A DNA stretch of 64,000 nucleotides from Verrucomicrobiales bacterium (GTDB lineage: Bacteria > Verrucomicrobiota > Verrucomicrobiia > Limisphaerales > UBA9464), in contig JAIYBC010000041.1 in the NCBI GenBank assembly GCA_027488845.1, positions 100,105 to 164,104 on the forward strand, read 5' to 3'. Shown one piece after another: positions 12,301-20,152 of this stretch; position 1 is the stretch's first letter; each line of letters opens with the position of its first letter. Under the pieces are notes generated by a model that worked only from the letters and a program-made list of their open reading frames with translations, searched no databases and was not told the origin of the DNA. A program made the position numbers and the translations under genes.

Positions 12301-12644
12301 TACACGGGGACGATGTTCGGATGGTCCAGGCCCGCCGCGGTCTCGGCCTCGAACAGGAAGCGGCGGCGCAGCGACTCGCCGACCGCCGCCGAGACGTGGA
12401 CCAGCTTCAACGCCACCACGCGCTTCAGCCGCCGTGAACGGGCGCGGAACACCACGCCCATGCCTCCCCGGGCGATCTCGGCGAGCAGCTCGTAGTCGCC
12501 GAGGTCCGCACCACCCCGCCCCGACCCGCCCTCTTCGGGCAGGTCGAACAACAGGCTCCGCCGCAGGCAGTCCGCGCAGAGCCCGTCTCCGTCGTCGGGC
12601 TCCAGCGGTCCGCGGCAGGAGGCGCAGGCGGCCGGTTGGATCAT
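9327..12644 (-). CDS. Membrane-anchored Ser/Thr protein kinase with C-terminal WD40 repeats
   Basis: 1105 residues. It begins with two CxxC pairs (CASC, CADC) that look like a small zinc ribbon, then a PknB-type kinase domain: glycine loop ARGGMGVVF near residue 59, VALKLV lysine, catalytic HRDLKPSN near 176, DFGLAKR, and activation segment GTPAYMAPE. One transmembrane helix lies near 345-367 (HPATALLSAVLALALVAG). The remaining ~700 residues are a large sensor domain of WD40-like blades, the last ones clear (VAFHPDGRRVFVGNEDGKVR, LAVSTDGRLVATSGDRT). All catalytic residues are present. It starts 43 bases after the ECF sigma gene on the same strand, an arrangement common in planctomycetes and verrucomicrobia, suggesting that the kinase acts on, or is expressed with, that sigma factor. 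Confidence 0.95.
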   Translation of the reverse strand: MIQPAACASCRGPLEPDDGDGLCADCLRRSLLFDLPEEGGSGRGGADLGDYELLAEIARGGMGVVFRARSRRLKRVVALKLVHVSAAVGESLRRRFLFEAETAAGLDHPNIVPVYEFGESDGRPWFSMKLVEGGSLEERIHEFSLDDGTPNPDRCRRAAQLLSTIARAVQHAHDRGVLHRDLKPSNILLDAQGMPHVTDFGLAKRLEGGGSLTLPESVLGTPAYMAPEVARSGSAAAGVRSDVYSLGSVLHHLLAGRPPFSGHSALDLIRQVAESATPSASRLGRQVDRDLGLICAKCLEHSEARRYGTAGELADDLDRYLRGEPVVARSITSPERLAFWARRHPATALLSAVLALALVAGTSGVLWQWQRARESAAAALEAEGRAAENAYFAVLEQARSAREQGDIGRAARLLDGLDPRRRGFEWRLLQAFCRGDALRSFPHPGEDPQVLDWVPARGRLAVLARDRRLRWLDPATGRFSDGPAVPDPVLQPDQEVLDHGFHTLAFAPDGHHFFCADGDVLQVVETETGRVLHTGLGRHMGGVWLDADRLLYGGNMNWAASRGDPTVAFNVRDRSARRLPGDRFGPFALSRDGRRLAWTRLSGGLELMQVVALSDLFEARPSGPFLDVTNISPGWMAFAQDGRHLVMAGGRQTGALNEIGVVDIDSGKTVLIQRFPFAFRTLQLHPEEPEVAIATDDAVLRTLRFLPPPSASGTNASPTSYDDDAVAEGSEPVGAGGAVHPPGRLLSRSAGSGRYQFLLGHRGRLRDVKPSPDGSGWWTAAADGTVGLWPRASAAPRSRVGGVETKNPWEHPTMSSDGRRVLHRDNDDRTRFVDRATGRSWVSPRGHHPLAVLRDGRALTRDAVSEDIVCWPADGVGMGAPQPLWRFRGPWGYPGHQQVVRAALSADERRLAIVTPGILMTVDLEKRVGTGTDDQRMLYGASGVNGMDLSPDGRHLVVTGLVGRRARLYSADDLQGGFRSLGDAEDYDTAVAFHPDGRRVFVGNEDGKVRVFDVESGSEQRGTAWQAQTGAVIALAVSTDGRLVATSGDRTLRFWDAEAPIEEGIRRERLQVGVPTPRNWMRFAEGDRVFLHVAPGQPLEAWEAP

Positions 12645-12687
12645 GTCGGGGATTCCTACAACGGCCCGCGGCCGACGTTACCCGGCT

Positions 12688-13437
12688 TCATGCCCGGTCG
12701 TGCTCCCGTCCCAGCGCCCGGATCAGGTGCCGGATCTCGTCGTCGACGTCCCGCGGGTCGTTCACCTGGCTGGCCACCTCCTCGCGGAAGAGATCCCGAT
12801 AGCGTTGTCGAAACCGGTGCAGTGCGGTGCGGAACGCGCCCGGATTCATCCCCAACGATTCGGAAAGCGTTTCCATGGCCCCGTCCTTCGGCGACATCCC
12901 CAACAGGGGCTTCATCGCCTCGAAGCGGTCCATCTGGTCGGCCTCACGGCACTCGCCCTCCAGACGCCGCAGCACCCGCGAAAGAACCGCCTTGGCCCAG
13001 CGACGGTCGAACATCACCTCCGGGTCGGAGTGTTGGGCGAGGTCCGCCTGGCAGGCTTCCTCGGTCATCGCCAGGTCCAGCGGGACGGTTTCCATTCCGC
13101 CCCCACGCTTCTGGCGCTGCGTGTGCCGCCATTGGTTGGTCCGGAAATTCCGCATCGAAGCCATCAGGAAGGTCCGGAACCGCCCACGGCTGCGATCCGC
13201 CCCCACATACAGCCGGTGCTCGAGGAAATGGGCGAAGAAGCCCTGGACCAGGTCGCGGGCCTCGTCCGGGTTGTCACCTTGGGAGCGCACGAAGACATAC
13301 AACGGCGACCAGTAGGCACGGCACAGTTCCGCCAAGGCCTCCTCCGCACCCGGGGCACGGCTGTCCGCGGCATCCGCGACCAGGCTCCAATGCGTGGTCC
13401 GGAAATCACGTCCTCCCTGTTGCGGCTCGGGTTCCAT
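12688..13437 (-). CDS. ECF-type RNA polymerase sigma factor (kinase-associated type)
   Basis: 249 residues from the ATG at 13437. It opens with RDFRTTHWSLV, the hallmark of a large planctomycete/verrucomicrobial ECF group, then region 2 (ELCRAYWSPLYVFVRSQG, DEARDLVQGFFAHFLE, RFRTFLMASMRNF) and a region 4 helix-turn-helix near residues 190-220 (LGMNPGAFRTALHRFRQRY). Such sigma factors lack a classical anti-sigma gene and are typically paired with Ser/Thr kinases; here the WD40 kinase follows after 43 bases, most likely in one operon. The frame stays open upstream to 13731, but the DFRTTHW motif fixes the real N-terminus close to the chosen start. Target promoters cannot be told from the window. 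Confidence 0.92.
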   Translation of the reverse strand: MEPEPQQGGRDFRTTHWSLVADAADSRAPGAEEALAELCRAYWSPLYVFVRSQGDNPDEARDLVQGFFAHFLEHRLYVGADRSRGRFRTFLMASMRNFRTNQWRHTQRQKRGGGMETVPLDLAMTEEACQADLAQHSDPEVMFDRRWAKAVLSRVLRRLEGECREADQMDRFEAMKPLLGMSPKDGAMETLSESLGMNPGAFRTALHRFRQRYRDLFREEVASQVNDPRDVDDEIRHLIRALGREHDRA

Positions 13438-13943
13438 CGGGGTTCGTCGGCCGCGGAGGATCCCGACCCCCAACCCCGATCGTCCAGAGCGATCTGGGCG
13501 CCGGTTGCCCAGTACGGGTTTCCAAGGCGGACAACGCGTCTGCGCCCTTCGAATGGATCCGATGGGGTCGGGTACACGGCACCGCCTGTCGGTCCATTGG
13601 TGCACCCGGGTCTCGGGCCGGTATTTGGGCTCCCGCCTGCGTTCGGTTCGGATCGTTCGGGATCGGTCGTGGGGCGGGGTCCGAGGCCTGCGGTTTGGGA
13701 CGGTTTCCCCCGGCTGAAGCCGGGACTCCATACCCCACGGACTCCCTCAGGATCGGAATGCCGGTCGTGCCCCATGGGACAGGACCGGGGAGGGTTCCCA
13801 GGAGGAGCCCCTCCGTTGGCCTGTTGGGGCCTCTTCATGACGCCCCGTTCGCACCCAGGGTTCGTTTGCCGCGGAAGTCCCCTTGGAATCGCCGAGGCCG
13901 ACTCCAAGTCGCTGCGACTTGTCGGGTCCCGTGTTGGCCGTGG
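13438..13943. other. Intergenic region between divergent genes with a CCCGGCT/AGCCGGG palindrome
   Basis: 506 bases without a supported gene between the sigma factor (minus) and a membrane protein (plus); promoters for both should be here. At 13709-13724 a perfect 7-bp stem with a two-base loop (CCCGGCT GA AGCCGGG) sits within a segment reading GGCTGAAGCCGGGACTCC, which looks like a REP-type dispersed hairpin. No further structure was seen. Confidence 0.5.
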
Positions 13944-14657
13944 ATGCTCCGGTGCGTGAAGCGGATCAGCTATTCGCGGCATGCGGCCCGGACGTTCCTG
14001 TGCTTGGCCATCATCCCCCTGACCGGCGGGGTCCTCGGGAAGGTGTTCGGAGGCGATCCCGGTTTCAGGCCCGGGTTGGGGGTCGGCATCGGCCTGGGCG
14101 TCCTGTTGGCCGTCCGGACCGTTTGGCGACGCCGTCGCGGCGACGCCTGGTCGGCTTCCGCGCGCGCCGCCGGTCTCAAGGCCATCTACTCGGGGCACGC
14201 GCCAGCCATCGGCCTCGAAGGCTACCGCTGGACGGACAACCTCTTCGGGATCGAAGAGGATGGCCTCCGGCTGCTGGTCGGGGACCGGATGGAATGGCAC
14301 GCGGGTTACCGTGCCGATGCGGCCATCGGCACGATCGATACCCACCGCCCCGAGACGGCCGACCCGGTGCAGGAAGAGACGTTCTTCGCCCTGTGTGTTC
14401 CGGGGTCGCTCAACGGACGCTTCGCACTGGGACGGCGGAAGTCGCTGCTCGAAGTGAGCCGAGGTCCATCGCCGGACGGGGGGCAGGGCGTCGTGATGCA
14501 GGAATGGTCCGCGGCGCACCCGGCATGGCGGCTGGAAGGGGAAGGCGACTGGTTTGTGGGCACCCGCCCGAACCACGTCGCCTCGGCCGGCGAACTTGGG
14601 GACTATGTCCGGCTGGCCAGGGAACTCGGGCGCTCCCTGCAGTCCGCCACGCGGTAA
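13944..14657 (+). CDS. Uncharacterised membrane protein with C-terminal soluble domain
   Basis: 237 residues from the ATG at 13944 (GTG at 13956 is an alternative). After a basic stretch (VKRISYSRHAART) come two hydrophobic helices at about residues 17-32 and 40-58, then a cytoplasmic domain of ~175 residues rich in aromatic and charged residues (GYRWTDNLFGIEEDGLRLLV, AHPAWRLEGEGDWF). I recognise no family. The coding nature is supported by typical third-position GC and a compact stop, but no neighbour suggests a role: a sigma factor lies divergent, a VanZ-like protein follows 365 bases downstream. Confidence 0.6.
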   Translation: MLRCVKRISYSRHAARTFLCLAIIPLTGGVLGKVFGGDPGFRPGLGVGIGLGVLLAVRTVWRRRRGDAWSASARAAGLKAIYSGHAPAIGLEGYRWTDNLFGIEEDGLRLLVGDRMEWHAGYRADAAIGTIDTHRPETADPVQEETFFALCVPGSLNGRFALGRRKSLLEVSRGPSPDGGQGVVMQEWSAAHPAWRLEGEGDWFVGTRPNHVASAGELGDYVRLARELGRSLQSATR

Positions 14658-15022
14658 CGGGGTCGGGTTGCAGGAAGTTTCGGCCAGTCCTCGACGTCGA
14701 AACGGGCGCGGTGCGATGTGGCCTAAACAAGCGGGGTGGAAGCCGGAGACAGCCCGTTGGCGTCTTGGTGGATCTGCGGCAGGTCCGATTTCGGTTCCAT
14801 GAAACGGCTCCGGCGATCTCGGAATCCGCGATGGGTTCACCCGGGAGACGCCTGATGCATGGATCCTGCAGGGAGTCTTCCGGCGCGGTTGAACGGTCTG
14901 GGGGGCGGGGTTTCCATCATCGGCGGATGCAGCCCGCTTCAACCGTCCCATAGGTGATGCCACCGAGGCGTCGGCTTGGGATGGTCCGTGGATGGGCGAT
15001 CGGCCGTCCGACCCCAGACCCG
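14658..15022. other. Intergenic region, nothing recognised
   Basis: 365 bases between two plus-strand genes. I see no convincing reading frame, RNA gene, terminator hairpin or repeat array in it. Confidence 0.5.
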
Positions 15023-15400
15023 ATGAAGATCAAATCCGCCGCCGTGCTCTCCGTGATGTTCCTCGTCTACATCGCTTGGGCTGCTGACACGGGCCGGATG
15101 CCTGCGGTCCTCCGGCGCCTCTACGACTACCCGAACGGCGACCGTGTCGGCCACGTGGTGGTTTACGGCATCCTGGCCTGCCTGTTGCACTTGGCGTTCC
15201 CGGGCACACGGACGTGGTTCCGGCGTCGGATCCCGGTCGCCGTCACGGTGCTTTTCCTGTTCGGCACCATGGAGGAATTCAGCCAAGGCCTGTTCCCGCG
15301 GAGAACACCGGATCCCGTCGACCTGTCATGCACCTGGCTCGGCATCGTCGTCGGCCACCAGGTGGCGCGCCGCCTTTCCTCCGTCCCCCGGGAGCCCTGA
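15023..15400 (+). CDS. VanZ-like membrane protein
   Basis: 125 residues from ATG 15023. It has the VanZ pattern: DRVGHVVVYGILACLL in the second helix, then EEFSQGLFPRRTPDPVDLSC before the last helix LGIVVGHQV, with the conserved Asp, Glu, Gln, Arg and Asp. Hydrophobic helices lie at about residues 4-18, 38-55, 68-82 and 105-118. VanZ-family proteins are small integral membrane proteins of mostly unknown function, named after a teicoplanin-resistance gene; in this genome type they are usually isolated genes unrelated to glycopeptides. The frame extends upstream to 14954, but the signal-like MKIKSAAVL start is the natural one. Confidence 0.82.
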   Translation: MKIKSAAVLSVMFLVYIAWAADTGRMPAVLRRLYDYPNGDRVGHVVVYGILACLLHLAFPGTRTWFRRRIPVAVTVLFLFGTMEEFSQGLFPRRTPDPVDLSCTWLGIVVGHQVARRLSSVPREP

Positions 15401-15669
15401 ACCACGCATGTCCCCGGACCCGCAGGGCGTTCCGCATTCCGCTCCGATTCGTCTTCGGGCGGCGTGGAGGTGCGGCTTGACGGTGCCGACAGCGGCGGTA
15501 CGGAAGCGGCCCTCCCCCGCGTGGCCGACTCCGCGGCGAGGACCCGGCCACGAATCCACCCAACGCCAGTCGAGGTCGAAGCCGGGCGCCGTCGTGGGTG
15601 ACCCGGGCGGTCTTCGTCCGGCAGGAGGGCGTTCCGCGGGCGATGGGGTGTCCCGCAGTCGTGACCCGC

Positions 15670-16356
15670 TCAGTCTTCGATCACGTGCCGCATGCACCAC
15701 GGGGTCTTGGCCGGCAAATGGCGGCCGCGCAGCTTGGGACGGAAGCCGGGTGCAAGGAAGAGGGAGGTGGTCTGCTCGAACTGCGCCGCCGGTGCGAATC
15801 CGTTGAGGTCCACCTGGATGAGGCCGCCGGTGCGGAGGGTCTCGGCGGCCTTGACCCAGACGTCGGAGTTGTCGAGGACGACGAAGCCGTCCGGCTTGAG
15901 GTTGGGCAACGCCTTTTCGGCCATGAGGCGGCGGTTCATGGCACCGTCGATCACCACGATGTCGTAGGGCTTACCCGAGTCGATCGCGCCGAGGTATTCC
16001 GATTCGGTCGCACCGAAGACGACGCGGGCGTTCGGGGGCATGCCCGAGGAGATCTTGTCGTACCAGCCGCGGTCGTTCTCCACCGCAAGCACCTCGCGGC
16101 AGCGCGTGGCCCAGTAGCGGGTGGAGCTGCCGGAGCCGAACTCGAAGAGCCGGCAGTCCGAAAGGTCGAGCCCCGAGATGTAGTCGATGAAGGGGTACGA
16201 CATCCAAGGCAGCGGCACACCGGACGCGTCCATGGGCCTCATGGTGGCAACCGACCCGGCGAGGCCCCGCTGCCTCAGCATGCCAAGGTGGGGCAGCAGG
16301 ATCCTGAGGGCCCGGAGCTTCCCAAGAAATCCGTCGAAGTTCGGCAAACTGTTCAC
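15670..16356 (-). CDS. Class I SAM-dependent methyltransferase-like protein
   Basis: 228 residues from a GTG. The Rossmann motif I is LFEFGSGSSTRYWA near residues 69-82, motif II EVLAVEND near 87-94, motif IV YDIVVIDGAMNRRL near 128-141 and motif post-IV GFVVLDNSDVW near 155-165. This pattern fits the Methyltransf_24-like group acting on unknown small or sugar substrates. A conserved SYPFIDYI precedes motif I. The gene stands alone, convergent with the VanZ-like gene, so the substrate cannot be inferred. Confidence 0.82.
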   Translation of the reverse strand: MNSLPNFDGFLGKLRALRILLPHLGMLRQRGLAGSVATMRPMDASGVPLPWMSYPFIDYISGLDLSDCRLFEFGSGSSTRYWATRCREVLAVENDRGWYDKISSGMPPNARVVFGATESEYLGAIDSGKPYDIVVIDGAMNRRLMAEKALPNLKPDGFVVLDNSDVWVKAAETLRTGGLIQVDLNGFAPAAQFEQTTSLFLAPGFRPKLRGRHLPAKTPWCMRHVIED

Positions 16357-16668
16357 CTGGGTGAGGAATAATTCTTCCCAAACGCCAACGCGAGAACTCG
16401 TTTGGCGACCGCCTGCGAAAACGGCGAACGGAGCGTGGTGACACCGGGTCGGAAGCCTGGGCGAAGGGAGTCGGGGGCAAGGATCCGGTGGCCCCGACCG
16501 GTGGGTGCCCTCCTCCGGTTTCCGGCGTGCCGGCCTGCGGCTTCACTCCGGTTCCGTCCGCCTCCTCCGCCCTGCGGCCCGGTCCACAAGAAGCCCAGCC
16601 GCCTCCGGCCCTTCGGTCGATTCGCCGCCCGCCTCGATCGGCCCAGGCCCAAAGCCGGCGGACACGGA
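16357..16668. other. Intergenic region, nothing recognised
   Basis: 312 bases between mqnE and the methyltransferase, both on the minus strand. It is GC-rich with long frames but no supported gene, hairpin or array. Confidence 0.5.
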
Positions 16669-17766
16669 CTAGGCGGCGCGGCGGATGGGTTCGTAGAAGG
16701 TGTTCCGCTGCACGGGCTCGCGGCCGGCTTCGCGGATCGCCTTCACCAGCTCCTTCTCCGCCGTCATCTGCGGCGTCTTCGCCCCGGCCATGTGGAAGAT
16801 GTGCTCCTCGACGATGGTTCCATGCAGGTCGTCGGCGCCGTAGCTCAACGCCACCTGGGCCATCTTCATGCCCATTCCCACCCAGTACGCGGTGACATGG
16901 TCGAAGTTGTCGAGGTACAGCCGCGAGACGGCCACGGTCCGCAGCATGTCGAAGCCGCTCGGGGCATGGGTCGCGGGCAGCCGGTTGTTGTCGGGCTGGT
17001 AGGGCAGCGGGATGAATCCGGTGAAGCCATGGGTCTCGTCCTGCAGCGCGCGCAGCCGGCGCAGGTGGTCCACGCGGTCCTCGAGGCTCTCGACATGGCC
17101 GTAGAGCATGGTGCAGGTGCTCCGGCCACCGAGCCGGTGCCAGGTGCGGTGGACGTCGAGGTACTCCTCGGCGCTTTCCTTGCCGAGGGCGATGCGGTTG
17201 CGGACTTCCTTGCGGAAGATCTCCGCGCCGCCGCCGGTGAGGGATTCGAGGCCGGCCTCCTTCAGTTCGGACAAGGTCTCGGGCACGGACTTCTTCGCCA
17301 GCCAGGCGAGGTGGAGGATCTCGATCGCGGTGAAGCACTTCAGCTGCAGCCGCGGATCGAGCGCCTTCAGGGCCCGCAGGAACCCGGTGTAGTAGGAGAA
17401 GGGCAGCGAGGGGTGGAGACCGCCGACGATGTGCAGTTCGGTGATTCCGAGTGCGAGGGCCTCACGGGCCTTCTGCACGATCTGGTCCTCGGCGAGCTGG
17501 AAGCCGTCGTTGTCGCGCTTCTTGCGGCTGAACGCGCAGAACTGGCAGCTGAGGATGCAGTAGTTGGAGTAGTTGATGTAGCGGTTGACGATGTACGAGG
17601 CGCGCAGGCCGTTGCGCCGGCGGTTGGCGATGTCCGCGAGGGCGCCGAGGGCGTTGAGGTCCTTGGACTCGAACAGACGCAGGGCGTCGGCCTCGTCGAG
17701 CCGGACGCCGGCCTCGACCTTCCCATGGAGGTCCTTCAGGGAACTGCGTTGGAGCACGAAATCCAC
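16669..17766 (-). CDS. mqnE: Aminodeoxyfutalosine synthase MqnE (radical SAM)
   Basis: 365 residues. MqnE adds a SAM-derived adenosyl radical to 3-[(1-carboxyvinyl)oxy]benzoate to give 6-amino-6-deoxyfutalosine in the futalosine route to menaquinone. The radical-SAM cluster motif CxxxCxxC is C70, C74, C77 (CILSCQFCAF). TELHIVGGLHPSLPFSYY, LKEAGLESLTGGGAEIF and TMLYGHVESLEDRVDHL are the diagnostic MqnE blocks that separate it from MqnC and CofH. I chose the GTG at 17766 because it gives the family length; the frame continues to 18087 without ATG. No other menaquinone gene is adjacent, though UbiA- and UbiX-type genes lie near 52 kb. It follows the carboxylase-like gene on the same strand after 193 bases. 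Confidence 0.93.
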   Translation of the reverse strand: MDFVLQRSSLKDLHGKVEAGVRLDEADALRLFESKDLNALGALADIANRRRNGLRASYIVNRYINYSNYCILSCQFCAFSRKKRDNDGFQLAEDQIVQKAREALALGITELHIVGGLHPSLPFSYYTGFLRALKALDPRLQLKCFTAIEILHLAWLAKKSVPETLSELKEAGLESLTGGGAEIFRKEVRNRIALGKESAEEYLDVHRTWHRLGGRSTCTMLYGHVESLEDRVDHLRRLRALQDETHGFTGFIPLPYQPDNNRLPATHAPSGFDMLRTVAVSRLYLDNFDHVTAYWVGMGMKMAQVALSYGADDLHGTIVEEHIFHMAGAKTPQMTAEKELVKAIREAGREPVQRNTFYEPIRRAA

Positions 17767-17815
17767 GGCCGGGAATGAACAGCATCCGGTGGACGGGTCA
17801 ATGGACAACGTCCTG

Positions 17816-17873
17816 GGTTGAAGAGTTGAAGGGTTGAACGGTTGAACGGTTGAAGGGGGCAATGGGCAATGGG
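17816..17873. repeat. Octad tandem repeat GGTTGAAG/GGTTGAAC plus GGGCAAT heptads
   Basis: Five 8-bp units (GGTTGAAG, AGTTGAAG, GGTTGAAC twice, GGTTGAAG) at 17816-17855, followed by GGGCAAT repeats. The reverse-complement family CCCTTCAR/CGCTTCAA forms the longer array at 52,666-52,759. It is intergenic, just upstream of mqnE. Confidence 0.8.
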
Positions 17874-17959
17874 GCTTCGAGGGTCCGCAACGTGGCCGCC
17901 GCGGCCACGCTGCGGGGAATCGGGAGCCGGAGATCCGGAATCGCGAATGGCCCTGCGGC

Positions 17960-20152
17960 TCAGGGCGGTCCGCCGGTGCTGCCGAACTCCGAGCGGTCGC
18001 CGTTGCGGATCCAGGCGTTGTGCCCAAACAGGGTGAGCGGGGCCGTGAGAAGGTCGGCCTTCGGGTCGACGAGTTCGCGTGGGGCATGGCCGTTGATGGA
18101 GATGCTGGCGGCGACGTGGACGGCGGGATCGCGTCCGTACTCCGCGCGCCAGGCGTCGGCGACCCGGCGGGCGTAGCGGCGCATCAGGAACGGCTGGACG
18201 CCGATGTGCATCGTCTTCGAGATGCCGGCGTCGCGGATGAGGTTCCAGCGGATCTCGGGCAGCAGTTCGGCACGGTCCACGGGGACCGACGCGTAGAAGG
18301 ACGGAAGCAGGTCGGAGACGTCGAGCACCAGCGGTTCGCAGAGGACGACGGCCGGGGTGGCCTGTGAGGGATCGGCGGGCCAGGCGGTGACGCCGGCGGG
18401 ACCGTTTTTCCAGGAGTTGGCGAGCAGCCGGGGCACCGGGACGGGCGGGTTGGAGAACAGGGCCTTGTCCTCGATCTGGAGGAAGACAAGGCCCTGCGCC
18501 GCCTTCGGGTTCAGCGGGAACGGATCGGCCTTGCGCATCACCGGAAGCATCCGGCCGTCGCCGCGGCGGCCGTTGAGCCGGTCGAGGGTGCCGAGGACCT
18601 CGTTGGCGTTGTTGAAGCGCATGCCCTGCTGGCGCATCGCCTTGTCGTAGCCTTCGAGGATCCGTGAGAGCGGCACCGTGCGGTTCACGGCCTCCGGCTG
18701 GCGGCCGTGGAGTTGGGTCCACAGTTCCGCGATTCGACGATGTGCGGCGGCTTCGGAATGGTCGGTGACGTTGGTGGACTGCGCGTTGTAGACGACGCGG
18801 TCGCCCATCAGGGGATCGAACAGGACCACCAGTTCGGGTTGGCGGGACCAGTCGATGCGCAGCGGGTCGACCTCCCGGAAGAGGATTCGGTCGGAGCGCC
18901 AGGCGGCCCAATCGAAGCGGGCGGAACCGTCGGGCGAGGACTTGGCCAAGGCCGGATCGGAGACGGTGACGACGCAGGGGTCGGTGCGGTAGACCTCGGC
19001 CTTGAGGCGCCAGCTCCAGGAGAGCCCCTCGAAGGTGTAACGGGAATCGCCCGGGATGAGGAGGTTCCGCAGGGGGAACACGGACTGGAAGGCGATCCAG
19101 GCGGCGACCAAGGCCGGCGTGGCACGGCCGAGTGCGGTCCAGGTCCGTGCGCCGGGCGCGGACGGCGTCGGAGACGAGCGCCAGCCGAGGAGGGCCCCGA
19201 TGCCGGGCAGGAGGACGGCGCCGGGCAAGGCCCAACGCCACTCGGGCCTGGGCAGTCGGGGAGCGGTGAGCCAACGGCCCAACCGCGCGGGCCAGTCCGG
19301 GTCGAGGAAGATCGTGGCGGTGGCGACGCCGAGCAGGGGGAACCAGACGATGTCGTTGAAGAGGATCCCGTGGTTGGTGCCGTGGAAGACGAGGAGGAGT
19401 CCGAAGCCGAGGGTGCGGGTCCGGCGCACGAGCAGGAGCGCGCCGATCGCGAGGTCGAACACGGCACCGGTCCATCCGAGGAAGTGGATGAGCACCGGGG
19501 AATGGACCGCGCGGTCGACTTCGGAGGCCCAGGCGTCGGGCAGGAGGGACTTGAGGCGGGCGGCGACCCACGGTTTTTCCAAGAATAGCCGGATTGGGAC
19601 CCCTTCGAACAGCCAGTCGTGGTTGAGCTTGGCGAAGCCGGCGTAGAAGTAGGTGACCACCAGCTGGGCGCGCAGGAGGTACACCGGCCAGAAGGGAATC
19701 ACCGGAGGGTTCCGGTCGCCGGGGCGGGCGGCGTCCAGGCTCCAGCGCGCGGCGGCGGGCATCCAGACCATGAGGAAGAGGACGATGAGCTCCAGGTAGT
19801 AGTAGCTCATCCAGTAGGTGCGGGTGGACTCGACGACGTAGAGGTAGCCCCAGGCGAGGAAGGTCAGGAGCGCCGAGACGCGGTAGCGGAAGCCGAGGAC
19901 CATTCCGAACGCGCCGATGCCGAGGAGGATGCCGACGCCCTCGATCCATGGGGACGGCAGCAGCGGCAGCCAGCCGAATCCGGGATAGGGCAGGTTGAAG
20001 GCGATGTCCTTGCCGGCGTAGTAGACGTCGAGGTGGGACCGGCCTCCGGAGCTTTCGGACGGCAAGAAGAAGGAGATCGCCTCGAGCAGCATCACGATTC
20101 CCACCGCGATGCGGAACGCGGCGAGGGAAAGCCCGCTCACCGGCTGGGCCAT
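17960..20152 (-). CDS. HTTM / vitamin K-dependent gamma-carboxylase-like membrane protein
   Basis: 730 residues from the ATG at 20152; the open frame reaches 20533 and a Pro/Ala-rich N-terminal extension cannot be excluded. The first ~330 residues hold several hydrophobic helices with the HTTM pattern: SLAAFRIAVGIVMLLEA, VVTYFYAGFAKLNHDWL (the conserved FAGxxKL block) and LLLVFHGTNHGILFNDIVWF. After the membrane part comes LLIPGDSRYTFEGLSWSW, like the PG..W..EG..FSW segment of gamma-carboxylases, then a ~350-residue soluble domain. Eukaryotic members carboxylate protein glutamates using reduced vitamin K; bacterial homologues are mostly uncharacterised. Its position directly upstream of a menaquinone (vitamin K2) gene is suggestive. 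Confidence 0.85.
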   Translation of the reverse strand: MAQPVSGLSLAAFRIAVGIVMLLEAISFFLPSESSGGRSHLDVYYAGKDIAFNLPYPGFGWLPLLPSPWIEGVGILLGIGAFGMVLGFRYRVSALLTFLAWGYLYVVESTRTYWMSYYYLELIVLFLMVWMPAAARWSLDAARPGDRNPPVIPFWPVYLLRAQLVVTYFYAGFAKLNHDWLFEGVPIRLFLEKPWVAARLKSLLPDAWASEVDRAVHSPVLIHFLGWTGAVFDLAIGALLLVRRTRTLGFGLLLVFHGTNHGILFNDIVWFPLLGVATATIFLDPDWPARLGRWLTAPRLPRPEWRWALPGAVLLPGIGALLGWRSSPTPSAPGARTWTALGRATPALVAAWIAFQSVFPLRNLLIPGDSRYTFEGLSWSWRLKAEVYRTDPCVVTVSDPALAKSSPDGSARFDWAAWRSDRILFREVDPLRIDWSRQPELVVLFDPLMGDRVVYNAQSTNVTDHSEAAAHRRIAELWTQLHGRQPEAVNRTVPLSRILEGYDKAMRQQGMRFNNANEVLGTLDRLNGRRGDGRMLPVMRKADPFPLNPKAAQGLVFLQIEDKALFSNPPVPVPRLLANSWKNGPAGVTAWPADPSQATPAVVLCEPLVLDVSDLLPSFYASVPVDRAELLPEIRWNLIRDAGISKTMHIGVQPFLMRRYARRVADAWRAEYGRDPAVHVAASISINGHAPRELVDPKADLLTAPLTLFGHNAWIRNGDRSEFGSTGGPP

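Noticed and set aside
9957..12437. 826-residue open frame on the plus strand
   Set aside because: It is exactly antisense to the WD40 kinase. The composition (Gly, Arg, Pro, Ala, His-rich) and lack of motifs show a GC-driven shadow.
12636..13943. Apparent N-terminal extension of the membrane protein at 13,944
   Set aside because: The extension is antisense to the ECF sigma gene and Pro/Arg/Gly-rich; the real protein begins at 13,944 or 13,956.
14690..14720. Similarity of CGAAACGGGCGCGGTGCG to a stretch near 12,810 inside the sigma gene
   Set aside because: Short match in GC-rich DNA; no flanking similarity, probably chance.
17767..18087. mqnE start further upstream (frame open to 18,087)
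   Set aside because: The extra residues run through the octad array, contain no ATG and would exceed the family length.
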